DNA from: Amycolatopsis roodepoortensis
Lineage (GTDB): Bacteria > Actinomycetota > Actinomycetes > Mycobacteriales > Pseudonocardiaceae
Assembly: GCF_014873915.1 (NCBI RefSeq)
Contig: NZ_JADBEJ010000005.1
Coordinates: 124,001 to 188,000 of the forward strand
Direction: 5' to 3'
Length of the DNA stretch: 64,000 nucleotides
This document shows positions 16,816 to 24,917 of the stretch, piece by piece. Every line of letters starts with the position of its first letter. The stretch's first letter is position 1. Made by a program: the position numbers and the translations under genes. The notes under the pieces were generated by a model. That model was not told the DNA's origin, made no database searches, and saw nothing but the letters and a program-made list of their open reading frames with translations.

Positions 16816-18216
16816 TCACAGCACCGCCGGTGGTCGGTTACCCGCCGCCTCGATCGCCCGGCGCACCGGCACCAGCCACACGAACACGAAACCGAGCACG
16901 AAGAAGATCACCAGCGCGATGATCGCGTACCGGAACGAGCCGGTGATCTGCCCGACCGCCGCGAACAACAGCGGGCCGAGCCACGACGTCCCCCGCTCAC
17001 CGACCACGTACAACGAGAAGTACTGCGCGTCCTTGCCCTCCGGGATCATCTGCCCGAACAACGACCGCGACAACGCGTTCGTCCCGCCCAGCACCAGCCC
17101 GATCCCGACCGCCACCGCATAGAACTGCAACGGCTGACCGGCCTCGATGAAGAACGCGAAGCACAACACGGCGACCCAAGCCACCAGACTGCCCAGAATC
17201 GTCTTCTTCGCCCCGATCCGCGCCGCGATCGCACCGTGGATCATCGCCCCGGCGTACGCCAGGAACTGGATCACCAGGATCGTGACGATGAGCACCTGGG
17301 TGCTGTACTTCAGCTCGTCCTTGCCGTACTGCGCCGACACCGCCACCACCGTCGTGATGCCGTCGGTGAAGACCAGATAGCTCCCGAGGAACGCCAGCGT
17401 CAGGGGATAGGCCCGCGCGTCCTTGATCGTCCGCTTCAGCTCCTTGAACCCGGCCGTCAACACCGACAGGCCCCGCTCACCCGACTTCGGCACGTGAGTC
17501 TGGGGGAGCGCCCGCACCGCCGGGATCGTGAACACCGCCCACCAGATCCCCGACGTCAGGAAGCAGATCCGGACGGCGAGCGACTCGCTCACCCCGAAAG
17601 CGTCGTGCCCGAGGAAGAACCCGAGCTGCAGCGCCAGCGCCAGACCACCGCCGAGGTACCCGAAAGCCCAACCCTTCGACGACACCGCGTCCCGCTCGTC
17701 AGGCTCCGCGATGTCCACCAGGAACGAGTAGTAGACGACCAGCGCACCGCCGTAACCGATGTTGGCCAGGATGAACGTCCAGACCCCGACCTCCCAGTTC
17801 GTCCCCGCGATGAAGAACATCAGCGCCGACGCCACCGCGCCCAGGAACGCGAACCCGCCGAGGATCCGCCGCTTGTGCCTGCTCCGGTCCGCGATCGCGC
17901 CGGCGATCGGCAGCACCAGCACCTGCGTCACCGTCGCGATCGACAGCAGATACCCCCACAACGAACCCGCGGGGAACTGGAGCCCGAACAACGAGACGTC
18001 GCAGTTCTGCAGCGTGCTCGAAGCTCCACTCGAATCGGTGCACGCCCTGTCCCCGTTAAGGGTGAAATTCGTCTTCGCGTCCGCCGACGCGATCTCGCTC
18101 AAAAAGAGCGCTCCGAAGACGGTGATCACCGACGAATAGAACGGCGAATTGGCCCAGTCGTAGAGGTACCAAGCCCGCCACACCCGCTTGCGTTCACGGG
18201 TCACGGCCACCGTCAT
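16816..18216 (-). CDS. MFS transporter, UMF1/Atg22-like family
   Basis: 466 residues with about 12 hydrophobic segments. The N-terminal WYLYDWANSPFYSSV is the hallmark of the UMF1 branch of the major facilitator superfamily, related to yeast vacuolar effluxer Atg22; bacterial substrates are unknown. An extracytoplasmic loop near residues 55-75 contains two cysteines (DRACTDSSG and LQNCDVS) that may form a disulfide. ATG 18216 has AGGAG about 7 bases upstream. It is followed at 30 bp by tdk, which has its own probable leaderless promoter. Confidence 0.88.
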   Translation of the reverse strand: MTVAVTRERKRVWRAWYLYDWANSPFYSSVITVFGALFLSEIASADAKTNFTLNGDRACTDSSGASSTLQNCDVSLFGLQFPAGSLWGYLLSIATVTQVLVLPIAGAIADRSRHKRRILGGFAFLGAVASALMFFIAGTNWEVGVWTFILANIGYGGALVVYYSFLVDIAEPDERDAVSSKGWAFGYLGGGLALALQLGFFLGHDAFGVSESLAVRICFLTSGIWWAVFTIPAVRALPQTHVPKSGERGLSVLTAGFKELKRTIKDARAYPLTLAFLGSYLVFTDGITTVVAVSAQYGKDELKYSTQVLIVTILVIQFLAYAGAMIHGAIAARIGAKKTILGSLVAWVAVLCFAFFIEAGQPLQFYAVAVGIGLVLGGTNALSRSLFGQMIPEGKDAQYFSLYVVGERGTSWLGPLLFAAVGQITGSFRYAIIALVIFFVLGFVFVWLVPVRRAIEAAGNRPPAVL

Positions 18217-18414
18217 GCACTGCTCCTGAGGTCGAGAACGTCGAGGTCAGCGGGAGACTACTGGTGATCACACCCCCCTGTCCGGCACGAGTCCGGACCG
18301 TGTTCGTTTCGACGCGGGACGAACCCTTCCCGGACACCTTCGGCACCGTCGTCGGCGTGTCGCTGCCACGATCCCCGTGTGTTTCGTGTGAGGCTGGTGA
18401 GCGATCTGTGACTC

Positions 18415-18450
18415 TTGTGAAGCACGGGACTGATACTTACTGTTCCGCTC
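18415..18450 (+). promoter_or_regulatory. Leaderless promoter of the rpf-like gene
   Basis: TTGTGA (18415-18420) and TACTGT (18438-18443) are separated by 17 bp, and the ATG follows after 7 nt. No cyclic di-AMP (ydaO) riboswitch, sometimes found before rpf genes, is recognisable in 18217-18414. Confidence 0.6.
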
Positions 18451-19161
18451 ATGAGGACCCATCGCCTTCGCACAGCACACCGCGTAGTGGCGAGAACGCT
18501 CCTGCTCGCCCTCGCCGTGACGGGCCTGCAGATCGCCACCACCGGATCCGCCGCCGCGGATCCCCACGGCTCCCACTGGGCCAAGCTCCGCATGTGTGAA
18601 TCGAGCGGGCGCTACAACATCAACACCGGCAACGGCTACTACGGCGCCTACCAGTTCGACCTGCCCACCTGGCGCAGCGTCGGCGGCCAAGGGCGCCCCG
18701 ACCAGGCCGCCCCCCGCGAGCAGGACTACCGGGCCCTCTACCTCTACCGCATGCGCGGCTGGCAACCCTGGGAATGCGCCGGCAAACTCGGCTTCCGCAA
18801 CGACAGCGACGGCCGCAGCAAACGCGTCCCGTCCTATGCCGACTCCGCCTACATCGGCGGGGGAGGACAACCCGCCCCGCCGCCCGCGCCCAAACCGAAG
18901 CCCACCCCGCCCGCGCCGCCCGGGGGACCCAAACCCGCCTGGCCCGGCGTCGTCTACGCCTACGGCGACTGCGCGCCACCACTGAAGCAGTTCCAGCTGC
19001 GGATGAACGCCTTCGGCTACGGCTTCACCGGAACAGGCTGCTACTACGACAAAACCCGCGAAGCCGTCCTCGCCCTCCAGCGAGCCAACGGCATCAACGA
19101 CTCAGGACGGCTCGGCCCCAAGACCTGGGACGCCGCCTGGAACGGCAAAGCACCCCGATGA
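18451..19161 (+). CDS. Secreted resuscitation-promoting-factor-like transglycosylase with peptidoglycan-binding domain
   Basis: 236 residues. A signal peptide (Arg-rich start, hydrophobic core LLLALAVTGLQI, cleavage likely after GSAAA near residue 36) is followed by an Rpf/transglycosylase-like domain: HWAKLRMCESSGRYNIN with catalytic Glu50, then GAYQFDLPTWRSVGG. A Pro-rich linker (PAPPPAPKPKP) leads to a C-terminal peptidoglycan-binding domain (LKQFQLRMNAFGYGF...VLALQRANG). It should cleave peptidoglycan outside the cell during growth or resuscitation. A strong bidirectional terminator follows. Confidence 0.9.
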   Translation: MRTHRLRTAHRVVARTLLLALAVTGLQIATTGSAAADPHGSHWAKLRMCESSGRYNINTGNGYYGAYQFDLPTWRSVGGQGRPDQAAPREQDYRALYLYRMRGWQPWECAGKLGFRNDSDGRSKRVPSYADSAYIGGGGQPAPPPAPKPKPTPPAPPGGPKPAWPGVVYAYGDCAPPLKQFQLRMNAFGYGFTGTGCYYDKTREAVLALQRANGINDSGRLGPKTWDAAWNGKAPR

Positions 19162-19166
19162 CGCCC

Positions 19167-19217
19167 CGCGTTTAGTCCTCTGAATGCGTTATGAGCGGAT
19201 TCAGAGGACTAAACGCG
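19167..19217. terminator. Bidirectional terminator
   Basis: 22-bp arms starting CGCGTTTAGTCC (19167) and ending GGACTAAACGCG (19217) have one mismatch and a 7-nt loop. They lie between the convergent rpf-like and glycerophosphodiesterase genes. Confidence 0.85.
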
Positions 19218-19219
19218 GA

Positions 19220-19999
19220 TCAGGAAGGCCAAGCGCCGCGTTCCCGAAGCACCTCACGCAGCAGATCCGGCCGGTCCGTCACGATCCCGTGCACCCCCAG
19301 ATCCAGCAACAGCCGCATCTCCGCCGGATCGTCCACCGTCCACGTGTGCACCTCGAACCCGCCGCGCGTCGCCTGCCGCAGGAACGCCCGGTCCACCACC
19401 TTCAACCGCCCCTGCCGCACCGGCACCTGCGCCATCGCACCCCGCGACAACGCCCGCAACGACACCAGCGGCAAGAACCCGTTCGCCCACATCACCGCCA
19501 CCGCACGCGGCCCCATCGCGGTCACCAGCTTCGGCCCCGCCAGCTTCCGGATCCGCGCCAGCCGCGCGTCGGAGAACGACGCCGCGGCCACCCGGTCGTA
19601 CGCCCCGGTCCGCTCGATCGCCCGCACGAACGGCGCCACCGCCTCGTTCGACTTCACATCGATGTTGAACCGCGCCTCCGGCAACTCCTCGAGGACGTCC
19701 TCCAGTCGCGACAACGGCGCACGACCACCGACCTTGACCGTCCGCAGCTGGGCCCACGTCTGCCGCGAGATCAACCCCGCGCCGTCCGTCGTCCGATCCA
19801 ACGACGCGTCGTGATGAACCACCACCACACCATCCGACGTCGCGTGCACGTCCGTCTCCAGATAGCGATAACCCTCCGTCACCGCCTGCTGGAAGGCGGG
19901 CAACGAATTCTCCAGTCCTTCCAGGTCACCGAGGTGCCAGCCCCGATGGGCGAAGGCACGCGGTAGCGGGTCGGCGAGGTACGGGAACAGTGTCGGCAC
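19220..19999 (-). CDS. Glycerophosphodiester phosphodiesterase
   Basis: 259 residues, TIM-barrel GDPD domain. Catalytic and metal-binding features are seen in AFAHRGWHLG, LENSLPAF, YLETDVHATSDGVVVVHHD and FNIDVKS. The enzyme hydrolyses glycerophosphodiesters to glycerol-3-phosphate and an alcohol. There is no signal peptide, so it is probably cytoplasmic. I place the start at GTG 19999 (the protein then begins PTLFPYLADPLPR, as in homologs); the extra upstream codons look non-native. It is divergent from the zinc-ribbon gene at 20066. Confidence 0.88.
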   Translation of the reverse strand: MPTLFPYLADPLPRAFAHRGWHLGDLEGLENSLPAFQQAVTEGYRYLETDVHATSDGVVVVHHDASLDRTTDGAGLISRQTWAQLRTVKVGGRAPLSRLEDVLEELPEARFNIDVKSNEAVAPFVRAIERTGAYDRVAAASFSDARLARIRKLAGPKLVTAMGPRAVAVMWANGFLPLVSLRALSRGAMAQVPVRQGRLKVVDRAFLRQATRGGFEVHTWTVDDPAEMRLLLDLGVHGIVTDRPDLLREVLRERGAWPS

Positions 20000-20052
20000 C
20001 CCACTAGTGTGCACTTCGGCCGTGGCCCCGGCATGATCGCCGGGTGGCCAGC

Positions 20053-20065
20053 TAGGGTCTGATCC
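20053..20065 (+). promoter_or_regulatory. Leaderless promoter -10
   Basis: TAGGGT at 20053-20058 lies 7 nt before GTG 20066. Confidence 0.5.
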
Positions 20066-20449
20066 GTGAGGGAAGTGGCCGAACACCCGAAGACGTCCGC
20101 CGAAGAGGTGTCCGAGCTACGCCGCGCCGGAGCACCCAAACACTGCGGATGGTGCGGCCGACGGCTCGAACAAAGCGGCAACGTCGGCAGGCGCCGCCGC
20201 TACTGCGGGCAATCCTGCCGCCAGCGCGCCTACGAACGCCGCACCGCCCTCCAACGCAGCGGACTCCCCGAAGACGCCGTCGTCCTCTCCGACACCGAGA
20301 TCGCCACCCTGCAGGACAGGCTCTTCCAACTCCGCTGCGCCGCCGAAGACGTCGTCACCGCGGCCGACGACGGCGCATCCGTCGCCGAACTCCGTAGCCT
20401 CGCAGGCGAAATCGCCCAAGCCGCCAAGGACCTCGAGCAACTCCGCTGA
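20066..20449 (+). CDS. Small zinc-ribbon protein
   Basis: 127 residues, function unknown. Cys27, Cys30, Cys47 and Cys51 (CGWC...YCGQSC) form a zinc ribbon followed by RQRAYERR. The second half is helical and acidic (LQDRLFQLRCAAEDV...EIAQAAKDLEQL). The ribbon is clearly related to the N-terminus of the ECF sigma gene at 11123, where it is fused to a sigma factor. The Arg-rich segment suggests nucleic acid binding. It ends one base before the convergent recombinase gene. Confidence 0.8.
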   Translation: MREVAEHPKTSAEEVSELRRAGAPKHCGWCGRRLEQSGNVGRRRRYCGQSCRQRAYERRTALQRSGLPEDAVVLSDTEIATLQDRLFQLRCAAEDVVTAADDGASVAELRSLAGEIAQAAKDLEQLR

Positions 20450-20450
20450 G

Positions 20451-21431
20451 CTACACGATCCCGTCCAGCGCGCGATACGTCCGGTTGCTCGCGGCCGCCG
20501 CACGCTGCTCACGCCCCGTCGCCTCGATGTAGTTCTGACTGGTGGCGAGGCTCGCGTGCCCCAGCAGCGCCATGATCTCCGACGCCGTCGCGCCGTCCTC
20601 CGCCAGCCGAGTCGCGAAGGTGTGCCGCAACGCGTGGAGATTCGCCCCGACCGGCACGCGGTCGTGCAGGCCGGCCCACCGGTAGCAGGATTTGACGAGG
20701 TACTCCAGTGCGCCGCGGCCGATCGGCTCGCCCGCGCGATCACGGAGGAGGGGAGTGGAGGGCCCGAACCGCTGCTGCGGAAACCGGCGGCGACAGGAGG
20801 CCAGGTACTCCTCGATGATCTTCTCCATGATCGGCTGCACCGGGATCGACCGGTCGCGGCTTCCCTTGCCATGGACGTGCAACCGCATCTCGCCCTGACG
20901 GCCGACCAGCGAACGCGCGGTCAGCGCCCGCATCTCCGCGGCGCGCAGCCCGGCGACGAGCCCCAGCGCGATCACCAGGACGTCCCGCTCTGGCCACGGA
21001 TCCCTCGTGCGACGCGAGCCGTCGGCGGCGGCCGCGAGCAACTGTTCCGGGGTTTCCTCGCCCCGCAACGGTTTCGGCGTCAGCGGAGGCGCCTTCGGCC
21101 GGGCGACCGCGCCCATCGGATTGCCCGCGAGAAGACCGTCGGACACACAGAAGGTGAGGAACTGATTCCAGGTCGACCAGGCGCGGAGCACCGAACTCTT
21201 CGCGTGGGTGTCCGCGAAGGCACCGAAGGCATTGCGGAGCGCCTGCGCGGTGAGCATCTCGACAGTGAGCTCGTCAGGGGAGCGGCCCAGCTCGCGGAGC
21301 AGGAGTGCGGTGATGCCGGCGAGGTCGCGGCGGTAGGCGTCGGTGGTGTGAGGAGAATCCTTACGGGGACGACGTGCGGCGAAAAAGGCTTGCTGTGCCT
21401 CGGAAACCCTCATGAACATCTTGTACCGCAT
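20451..21431 (-). CDS. Tyrosine recombinase (XerC/XerD-like integrase)
   Basis: About 326 residues. An N-terminal SAM-like core-binding domain is followed by the catalytic domain with the full set: Arg in AGLRAAEMRAL, Lys in GKGSRDR, His/Arg in HALRHTFATRLAEDG, a second His in LLGHASLATSQ and the Tyr nucleophile in SQNYIEATG. It should be active in site-specific recombination. Start is uncertain: ATG 21431 is my choice, with 21413 and 21470 possible, and no good ribosome site precedes any of them. No excisionase, relaxase or phage gene is nearby and no tRNA was recognised. A striking palindrome lies just upstream. Confidence 0.85.
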   Translation of the reverse strand: MRYKMFMRVSEAQQAFFAARRPRKDSPHTTDAYRRDLAGITALLLRELGRSPDELTVEMLTAQALRNAFGAFADTHAKSSVLRAWSTWNQFLTFCVSDGLLAGNPMGAVARPKAPPLTPKPLRGEETPEQLLAAAADGSRRTRDPWPERDVLVIALGLVAGLRAAEMRALTARSLVGRQGEMRLHVHGKGSRDRSIPVQPIMEKIIEEYLASCRRRFPQQRFGPSTPLLRDRAGEPIGRGALEYLVKSCYRWAGLHDRVPVGANLHALRHTFATRLAEDGATASEIMALLGHASLATSQNYIEATGREQRAAAASNRTYRALDGIV

Positions 21432-21465
21432 GGCACCGACAGTCTTACACTCGGTTATATTCCGT

Positions 21466-21493
21466 TTCATGCATAATAGTGATTATGCATGAA
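21466..21493. repeat. Perfect 12-bp-arm inverted repeat upstream of the recombinase
   Basis: TTCATGCATAAT (21466-21477), 4-nt spacer, ATTATGCATGAA (21482-21493). It is AT-rich in a GC-rich genome. It could be a recombinase core/attachment site or an autoregulatory operator. Confidence 0.6.
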
Positions 21494-22186
21494 ACAGAGT
21501 GATGGGTCCGGAAACCCCTTGCGGGGGATCTCGGTTCCCTCGCCGCCCTTCAGGGTGTCATGCCAGGCCGCCCTTGGCGCTCTCGCGTTCCGAACGACTC
21601 GTTGCATGACAACTGGGCGAGGCTGTGGGCCGAGTCGCCGCCAGGCTGGCCGGCTCGAAGTGATCCATCCGCGCAGGACGTCTCCTGTGATCACCCGCAG
21701 CCCTGCAGCCCCATATTGATTCGTCACAGTGACGTATTGAGGCTGGGTGATCGGACATCCGTTTCGCGTCCCCGGGGGCGCCTTGGGTCGACACGGGAGA
21801 TCCGCGGCCTCGAAGTCCTGGGGAGCTGAAGGGCGCCACGCTCGCATCTGACGCGACGAGGGACGCCGCCGCGGCATGACATGCAACGAAGGACGCTTTC
21901 AGTCCAGCTCAGGGCCCCTCTCGACCATCGTTATCCAGGTCGGCCAAAGTGCCGATAATGTACATTATGTCAAGTAAGTCTCTACGCAGGTGCCGCAGCC
22001 CCTCGCCCGCAAAAGCCTCATGCCCGACTCCTCGGCGGCACTAGGCCGTCGTGAGCGGATATCGACAGGTTCACGGCCCTGACTCACCAACTCGTCGCGC
22101 AGACTCGGATCCGCTACGTCCCGACCGATCGGCACGAGATACGCAGGCTCACGGGTCGAGACCGCTCGCCCGTTGCCATCGAAGCT
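21494..22186. other. Gene-free region with decayed repeats and two palindromes
   Basis: I see no convincing coding sequence here. It holds a 13-bp palindrome CGTCACAGTGACG (21722-21734), tandem degenerate GCGTCC-TCGT-type segments near 21830-21900, and a 14-bp AT-rich palindrome ATAATGTACATTAT (21955-21968) that resembles an operator without an obvious gene. The stretch may be a remnant of an integrated element. Confidence 0.5.
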
Positions 22187-22206
22187 CCGTAAGTCTAGGC
22201 TTACGG
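22187..22206. promoter_or_regulatory. ArsR-type operator over the promoter
   Basis: CCGTAAG-TCTAGG-CTTACGG is a perfect 7-bp-arm inverted repeat. It covers the -10 element TAGGCT (22196-22201), which lies 8 nt before GTG 22210. This geometry fits autorepression by the ArsR protein it precedes. Confidence 0.6.
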
Positions 22207-22209
22207 TTC

Positions 22210-22536
22210 GTGGGCACTTACCGAATATCCGACGCCACGTGGAGCGCGTTCGGGGATCCGAGCCGGCGCGCGATCATCGAATGCCTGGCCGACCGGCCGC
22301 AGTCCGTCCGTGAACTCGCCGACCAGCTGCCGATCAGCCGGCCGGCGGTCTCCCAGCATCTCAAGGCCCTCAAAGTCGCAGGGTTGGTCACCGATCGCCC
22401 TGTCGGGACGAAGCGCATCTACCAGCTCGACGCGACAGCCGTGGGCGCGTTGCGCGATCAGCTCGACACCTACTGGAGCCGTGCGCTGTCCGCTTACAAG
22501 GACGCCGTCGAACAGCCCGAAGGAGACAAGCAATGA
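22210..22536 (+). CDS. ArsR family transcriptional regulator
   Basis: 108 residues. Winged HTH: WSAFGDPSRRAIIECLADRPQSVRELADQLPISRPAVSQHLKALKVAGLV, close to the ArsR branch that is encoded beside SRPBCC (AHSA1) proteins. No metal-binding CxC motif is present, so it probably senses a non-metal ligand. Start GTG 22210 is set by the leaderless promoter and by homology; an in-frame upstream stretch looks non-coding. Its stop overlaps the next start (ATGA), so the two genes are translationally coupled. Confidence 0.9.
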   Translation: MGTYRISDATWSAFGDPSRRAIIECLADRPQSVRELADQLPISRPAVSQHLKALKVAGLVTDRPVGTKRIYQLDATAVGALRDQLDTYWSRALSAYKDAVEQPEGDKQ

Positions 22537-23015
22537 CCCAGGCAGCGAACCCGGTGGTGCACAAGGAGATCGTCGTGAACGCCCCGATCGAACGGGCCTT
22601 CATCGTCTTCACCGAGCGATTCGGCGACTTCAAGCCACCCGAACACAATCTTCTTCAGGTCGAGATCGTCGAGACCGTGTTCGAACCCCACGTGGGTGGC
22701 CACATCTTCGACCGCGGGGTGGACGGCAGCGAGTGCCGGTGGGCTCGAATCCTCACCTACGATCCCCCGCACCGGGTCGTCTTCAGCTGGGACATCAGCC
22801 CTCAATGGCAGATCGAACGCGACCACGAGCACACGAGCGAGGTCGAGGTCCGCTTCATCGCCGAAGCCGCGCAGCGCACGCGGGTGGAACTCGCACACCG
22901 CAAGCTGGATCGCCACGGACCGGACTGGAACGCCGTCAGCGACGGCGTCGGAGGCGACGCCGGCTGGCCGCTGTACCTGGCCCGCTATGCCCAGCTGCTG
23001 ACCGAGGGCCGCTGA
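22533..23015 (+). CDS. SRPBCC (AHSA1-like) family protein
   Basis: 160 residues with the START-like helix-grip fold of the AHSA1 family: VHKEIVVNAPIERAFIVFTERFGDF at the start, HVGGHIFDRGVDGSECRWARILTYDPPHRVVFSWDI in the middle, and a C-terminal helix with GWPLYLARYAQL. Such proteins bind hydrophobic ligands and are often co-encoded with ArsR regulators. It is the middle gene of a three-gene operon with ATGA and TGATG junctions. Confidence 0.88.
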   Translation: MTQAANPVVHKEIVVNAPIERAFIVFTERFGDFKPPEHNLLQVEIVETVFEPHVGGHIFDRGVDGSECRWARILTYDPPHRVVFSWDISPQWQIERDHEHTSEVEVRFIAEAAQRTRVELAHRKLDRHGPDWNAVSDGVGGDAGWPLYLARYAQLLTEGR

Positions 23016-23476
23016 TGGCGACCACGATGCCACCCGCTCGAAAGCCCTTACAACGCAAGAGCGATGTGCTCGAGTTGCTGCGCTCGGAAACCACCGCGTG
23101 GTTGGCCACGGGCGATACCGGCGGCCCACATCTGGTCCCGCTCCTGTTCCATCACAACGGCGAGGTGCTCACCTTCGCGACCTTCGCGAACAGCCGGACG
23201 GTGACCAACGTGGCCGCGACCGGACGAGCACGGGCAGCCATCGGCCGGCACTACGACGTGGTCATGATCGACGGCTCGATGGAAATCATCGAGCCCGACG
23301 CGATCGACCCGGCCATCGCCGACCCGTTCGCTTCACTGCTGCGCGGTGGCCCTGACCCGAGGCATACCCCCGGATTCGTCTACCTCCAGCTCACTCCGAC
23401 TCGGTTGCAGGCATGGCGCTCGTTCGACGAGCTCCGCGGCCGGACCCTGATGCGCTCCGGCCAGTGGCTGATCTGA
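23015..23476 (+). CDS. Pyridoxamine 5'-phosphate oxidase-like, F420/FMN-binding protein
   Basis: 153 residues, split beta-barrel flavin/deazaflavin-binding fold (PPOX-like, F420-dependent group). Landmarks are TTAWLATGDTGGPHLVPLLFHHNGEVLTFA, NSRTVTNVAATGRARAAIG and the C-terminal FVYLQLTPTRLQAWRSFDEL...RSGQWL. It probably reduces or oxidises a small molecule with F420 or FMN. The ATG at 23015 overlaps the upstream stop (TGATG), so it is coupled to the SRPBCC gene under the ArsR operator. Confidence 0.85.
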   Translation: MATTMPPARKPLQRKSDVLELLRSETTAWLATGDTGGPHLVPLLFHHNGEVLTFATFANSRTVTNVAATGRARAAIGRHYDVVMIDGSMEIIEPDAIDPAIADPFASLLRGGPDPRHTPGFVYLQLTPTRLQAWRSFDELRGRTLMRSGQWLI

Positions 23477-23494
23477 CCACGGGCGCGCGGCCTG

Positions 23495-24031
23495 GTGTGG
23501 TTCGATCCCCTGGTGATTCCTACCGAGGCTGAATTGGCCGACGCGTTGACCACGGCCGCTCGGGCGGCTGTCACCGACCTGTTCCGCGACAACCCTGGCC
23601 ACACGTTCTACTACGTCACGCTCACCACGCCCGGTGAGGCGTTCGGCCCGGCGTTGTCGGCATGGTCGCACGAGGCGCTCGCTCAGCGGCCGGACGCCGA
23701 CGACGTCCGTTACTCCTACGCCGATTCCCCGTTTTCGATCGTGGGCGAGGAACACCTGAAGCCGGTCCGCGAGATGTTCGCCGCTCGGCCGGAGGTGTTC
23801 GACATCGCCGACGACGACGCGTCCGAGGCGGAGTTCGAGCTTCGGCTGCGCGCGATGGAGACCGCGCTGCGCCGGCTGGCCGACGAAGGGCTGTTCGGTG
23901 TCGGTGAGGCTCGCGCGAACGTGCTGGTTCTGGTCGAGGTCGTTCCTGACGACGAGGACAACGTGGCCCGGGCTCGTCGGCTGAACCCGGCCGGGCCGGC
24001 GCTGGATGCTTGGCTGGCCTATTGGGGCTGA
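23495..24031 (+). CDS. DUF4303 family protein
   Basis: 178 residues of unknown function. FRDNPGHTFYYVTLTTPGEAFGPALSAWSHEAL is the DUF4303 signature, followed by an acidic C-terminal half. Proteins of this kind often occur as immunity or SUKH-like neighbours in polymorphic toxin loci, but no toxin is adjacent here. GTG 23495 or GTG 23513 may be the start; it lies 18 bp after the PPOX gene and may be in the same operon. An inverted repeat follows. Confidence 0.7.
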   Translation: MWFDPLVIPTEAELADALTTAARAAVTDLFRDNPGHTFYYVTLTTPGEAFGPALSAWSHEALAQRPDADDVRYSYADSPFSIVGEEHLKPVREMFAARPEVFDIADDDASEAEFELRLRAMETALRRLADEGLFGVGEARANVLVLVEVVPDDEDNVARARRLNPAGPALDAWLAYWG

Positions 24032-24040
24032 TTCCTGTCG

Positions 24041-24071
24041 CGAATACCCGACACAGGATGTCGTGTATTCG
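24041..24071. promoter_or_regulatory. Inverted repeat upstream of the VOC gene
   Basis: CGAATACCCGACA (24041-24053) and TGTCGTGTATTCG (24059-24071) are 13-bp arms with one mismatch and a 5-nt spacer. It lies 47 bp before the VOC start. Probable operator, or a short terminator of the upstream genes. Confidence 0.5.
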
Positions 24072-24117
24072 GTGGAATGCTCGCGATCCACCGATACGAA
24101 GGGGAAAGCGAATTCAG

Positions 24118-24555
24118 ATGGGGTCTCGACTCAATCCGTACATCAGGTACAACGGGAACGCACGGCAGGCGATGGAGTTCTACCACCGGGTCCTCGGCGG
24201 CAAGCTGGAGATCGGCACCATCGCGGACTTCGGTTCACCGGACTCCCCTGACGCCGACAAGGTCATGCACGCCGAGCTCGTCACTCCGCACGGGTACACG
24301 TTGATGGCGTGTGACGTCGATGGCCAGATCGAGGACGTGCCTCACTCCCCTGGCAACAACGTCGCGGTCTACCTCGGTGGTGACGGCGAGCTTCGCGGTC
24401 AGTTCGAGAAGTTGTCCGTCGGCGGGACCGTGACCATGCCTCTGGAGAAGCAGGTGTGGGGTGACGAGGCCGGCGCGCTCGTGGACAGGTTCGGGATCAC
24501 CTGGATGGTCAACATCAACGCTACTTCCCGTCGGGAGGGACCAGGCGCCGGGTGA
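24118..24555 (+). CDS. VOC superfamily protein, PhnB-like (glyoxalase/3-demethylubiquinone-9 methyltransferase-like)
   Basis: 145 residues. LNPYIRYNGNARQAMEFYHRVLGGKLEI starts a betaalphabeta-betabetabeta module typical of PhnB-like VOC proteins. VMHAELVTPHGYTLMACD and the C-terminal WGDEAGALVDRFGITWMVNI complete the fold. The function is unknown; the fold serves metal-dependent isomerases, lyases and antibiotic binding. ATG 24118 follows GGGGAA. Its last 35 bp overlap the convergent HxlR gene. Confidence 0.88.
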   Translation: MGSRLNPYIRYNGNARQAMEFYHRVLGGKLEIGTIADFGSPDSPDADKVMHAELVTPHGYTLMACDVDGQIEDVPHSPGNNVAVYLGGDGELRGQFEKLSVGGTVTMPLEKQVWGDEAGALVDRFGITWMVNINATSRREGPGAG

Positions 24556-24892
24556 TCCGGTCGAACAGTTCCACCAGTGGCTCGCTCACGTCCCGGCCGA
24601 ACTCCGTCAGACCGTAGGTGACCTGTGGTGGCGTCGTGGGTTCGACCTGGCGCCAGATCAGGCCGTCCTGGACGAGAGCGCGCAGGGACTGGGCGAGCAT
24701 CTTCTCGCTGATCCCCTGGATGCTCTCGCGTAGCTCGTAAAAGCGGAGATCGTTGCGCTGCAAGGAGATCAGCACCCAGATCCCCCATCGGCTGGTGACG
24801 TGGCCGACCACGTCGCTGGCGGCGCAGTCGGTGTGAAGCACCTCATACCGCGGCTCCGTGTCGGCCGGTTTGAACTGCGCGCCTCCTGCCAT
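24521..24892 (-). CDS. HxlR family transcriptional regulator
   Basis: 123 residues. The conserved TDCAASDVVGHVTSRWGIWVLISL segment has the single cysteine used as a redox or electrophile sensor in several HxlR members. The winged HTH follows (LRFYELRESIQGISEKMLAQSLRALVQDGLI). It is divergent from the NmrA-type oxidoreductase gene with an operator-like repeat between them, a common HxlR arrangement in which the regulator represses the oxidoreductase until an electrophile appears. Confidence 0.9.
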   Translation of the reverse strand: MAGGAQFKPADTEPRYEVLHTDCAASDVVGHVTSRWGIWVLISLQRNDLRFYELRESIQGISEKMLAQSLRALVQDGLIWRQVEPTTPPQVTYGLTEFGRDVSEPLVELFDRITRRLVPPDGK

Positions 24893-24917
24893 GGGAGGAG
24901 CTTACCTCCGGGTATGT

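Noticed and set aside
18217..18414. Cyclic di-AMP (ydaO) riboswitch upstream of the rpf-like gene
   Set aside because: I looked for its conserved pseudoknot-forming elements and did not find them. The gene has a good leaderless promoter, which leaves no room for a riboswitch in the transcript.
21467..21886. Small protein on the minus strand upstream of the recombinase
   Set aside because: Its composition is random-looking, it lacks a ribosome site, and it runs over the palindrome and decayed repeats.
21494..22186. tRNA gene serving as the attachment site for the recombinase
   Set aside because: I found no cloverleaf or T-loop consensus in the region by eye on either strand.
23495..24031. 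DUF4303 protein as immunity protein of a toxin locus
   Set aside because: No toxin-like gene is adjacent and it may be in the ArsR operon; the family link alone is not enough.
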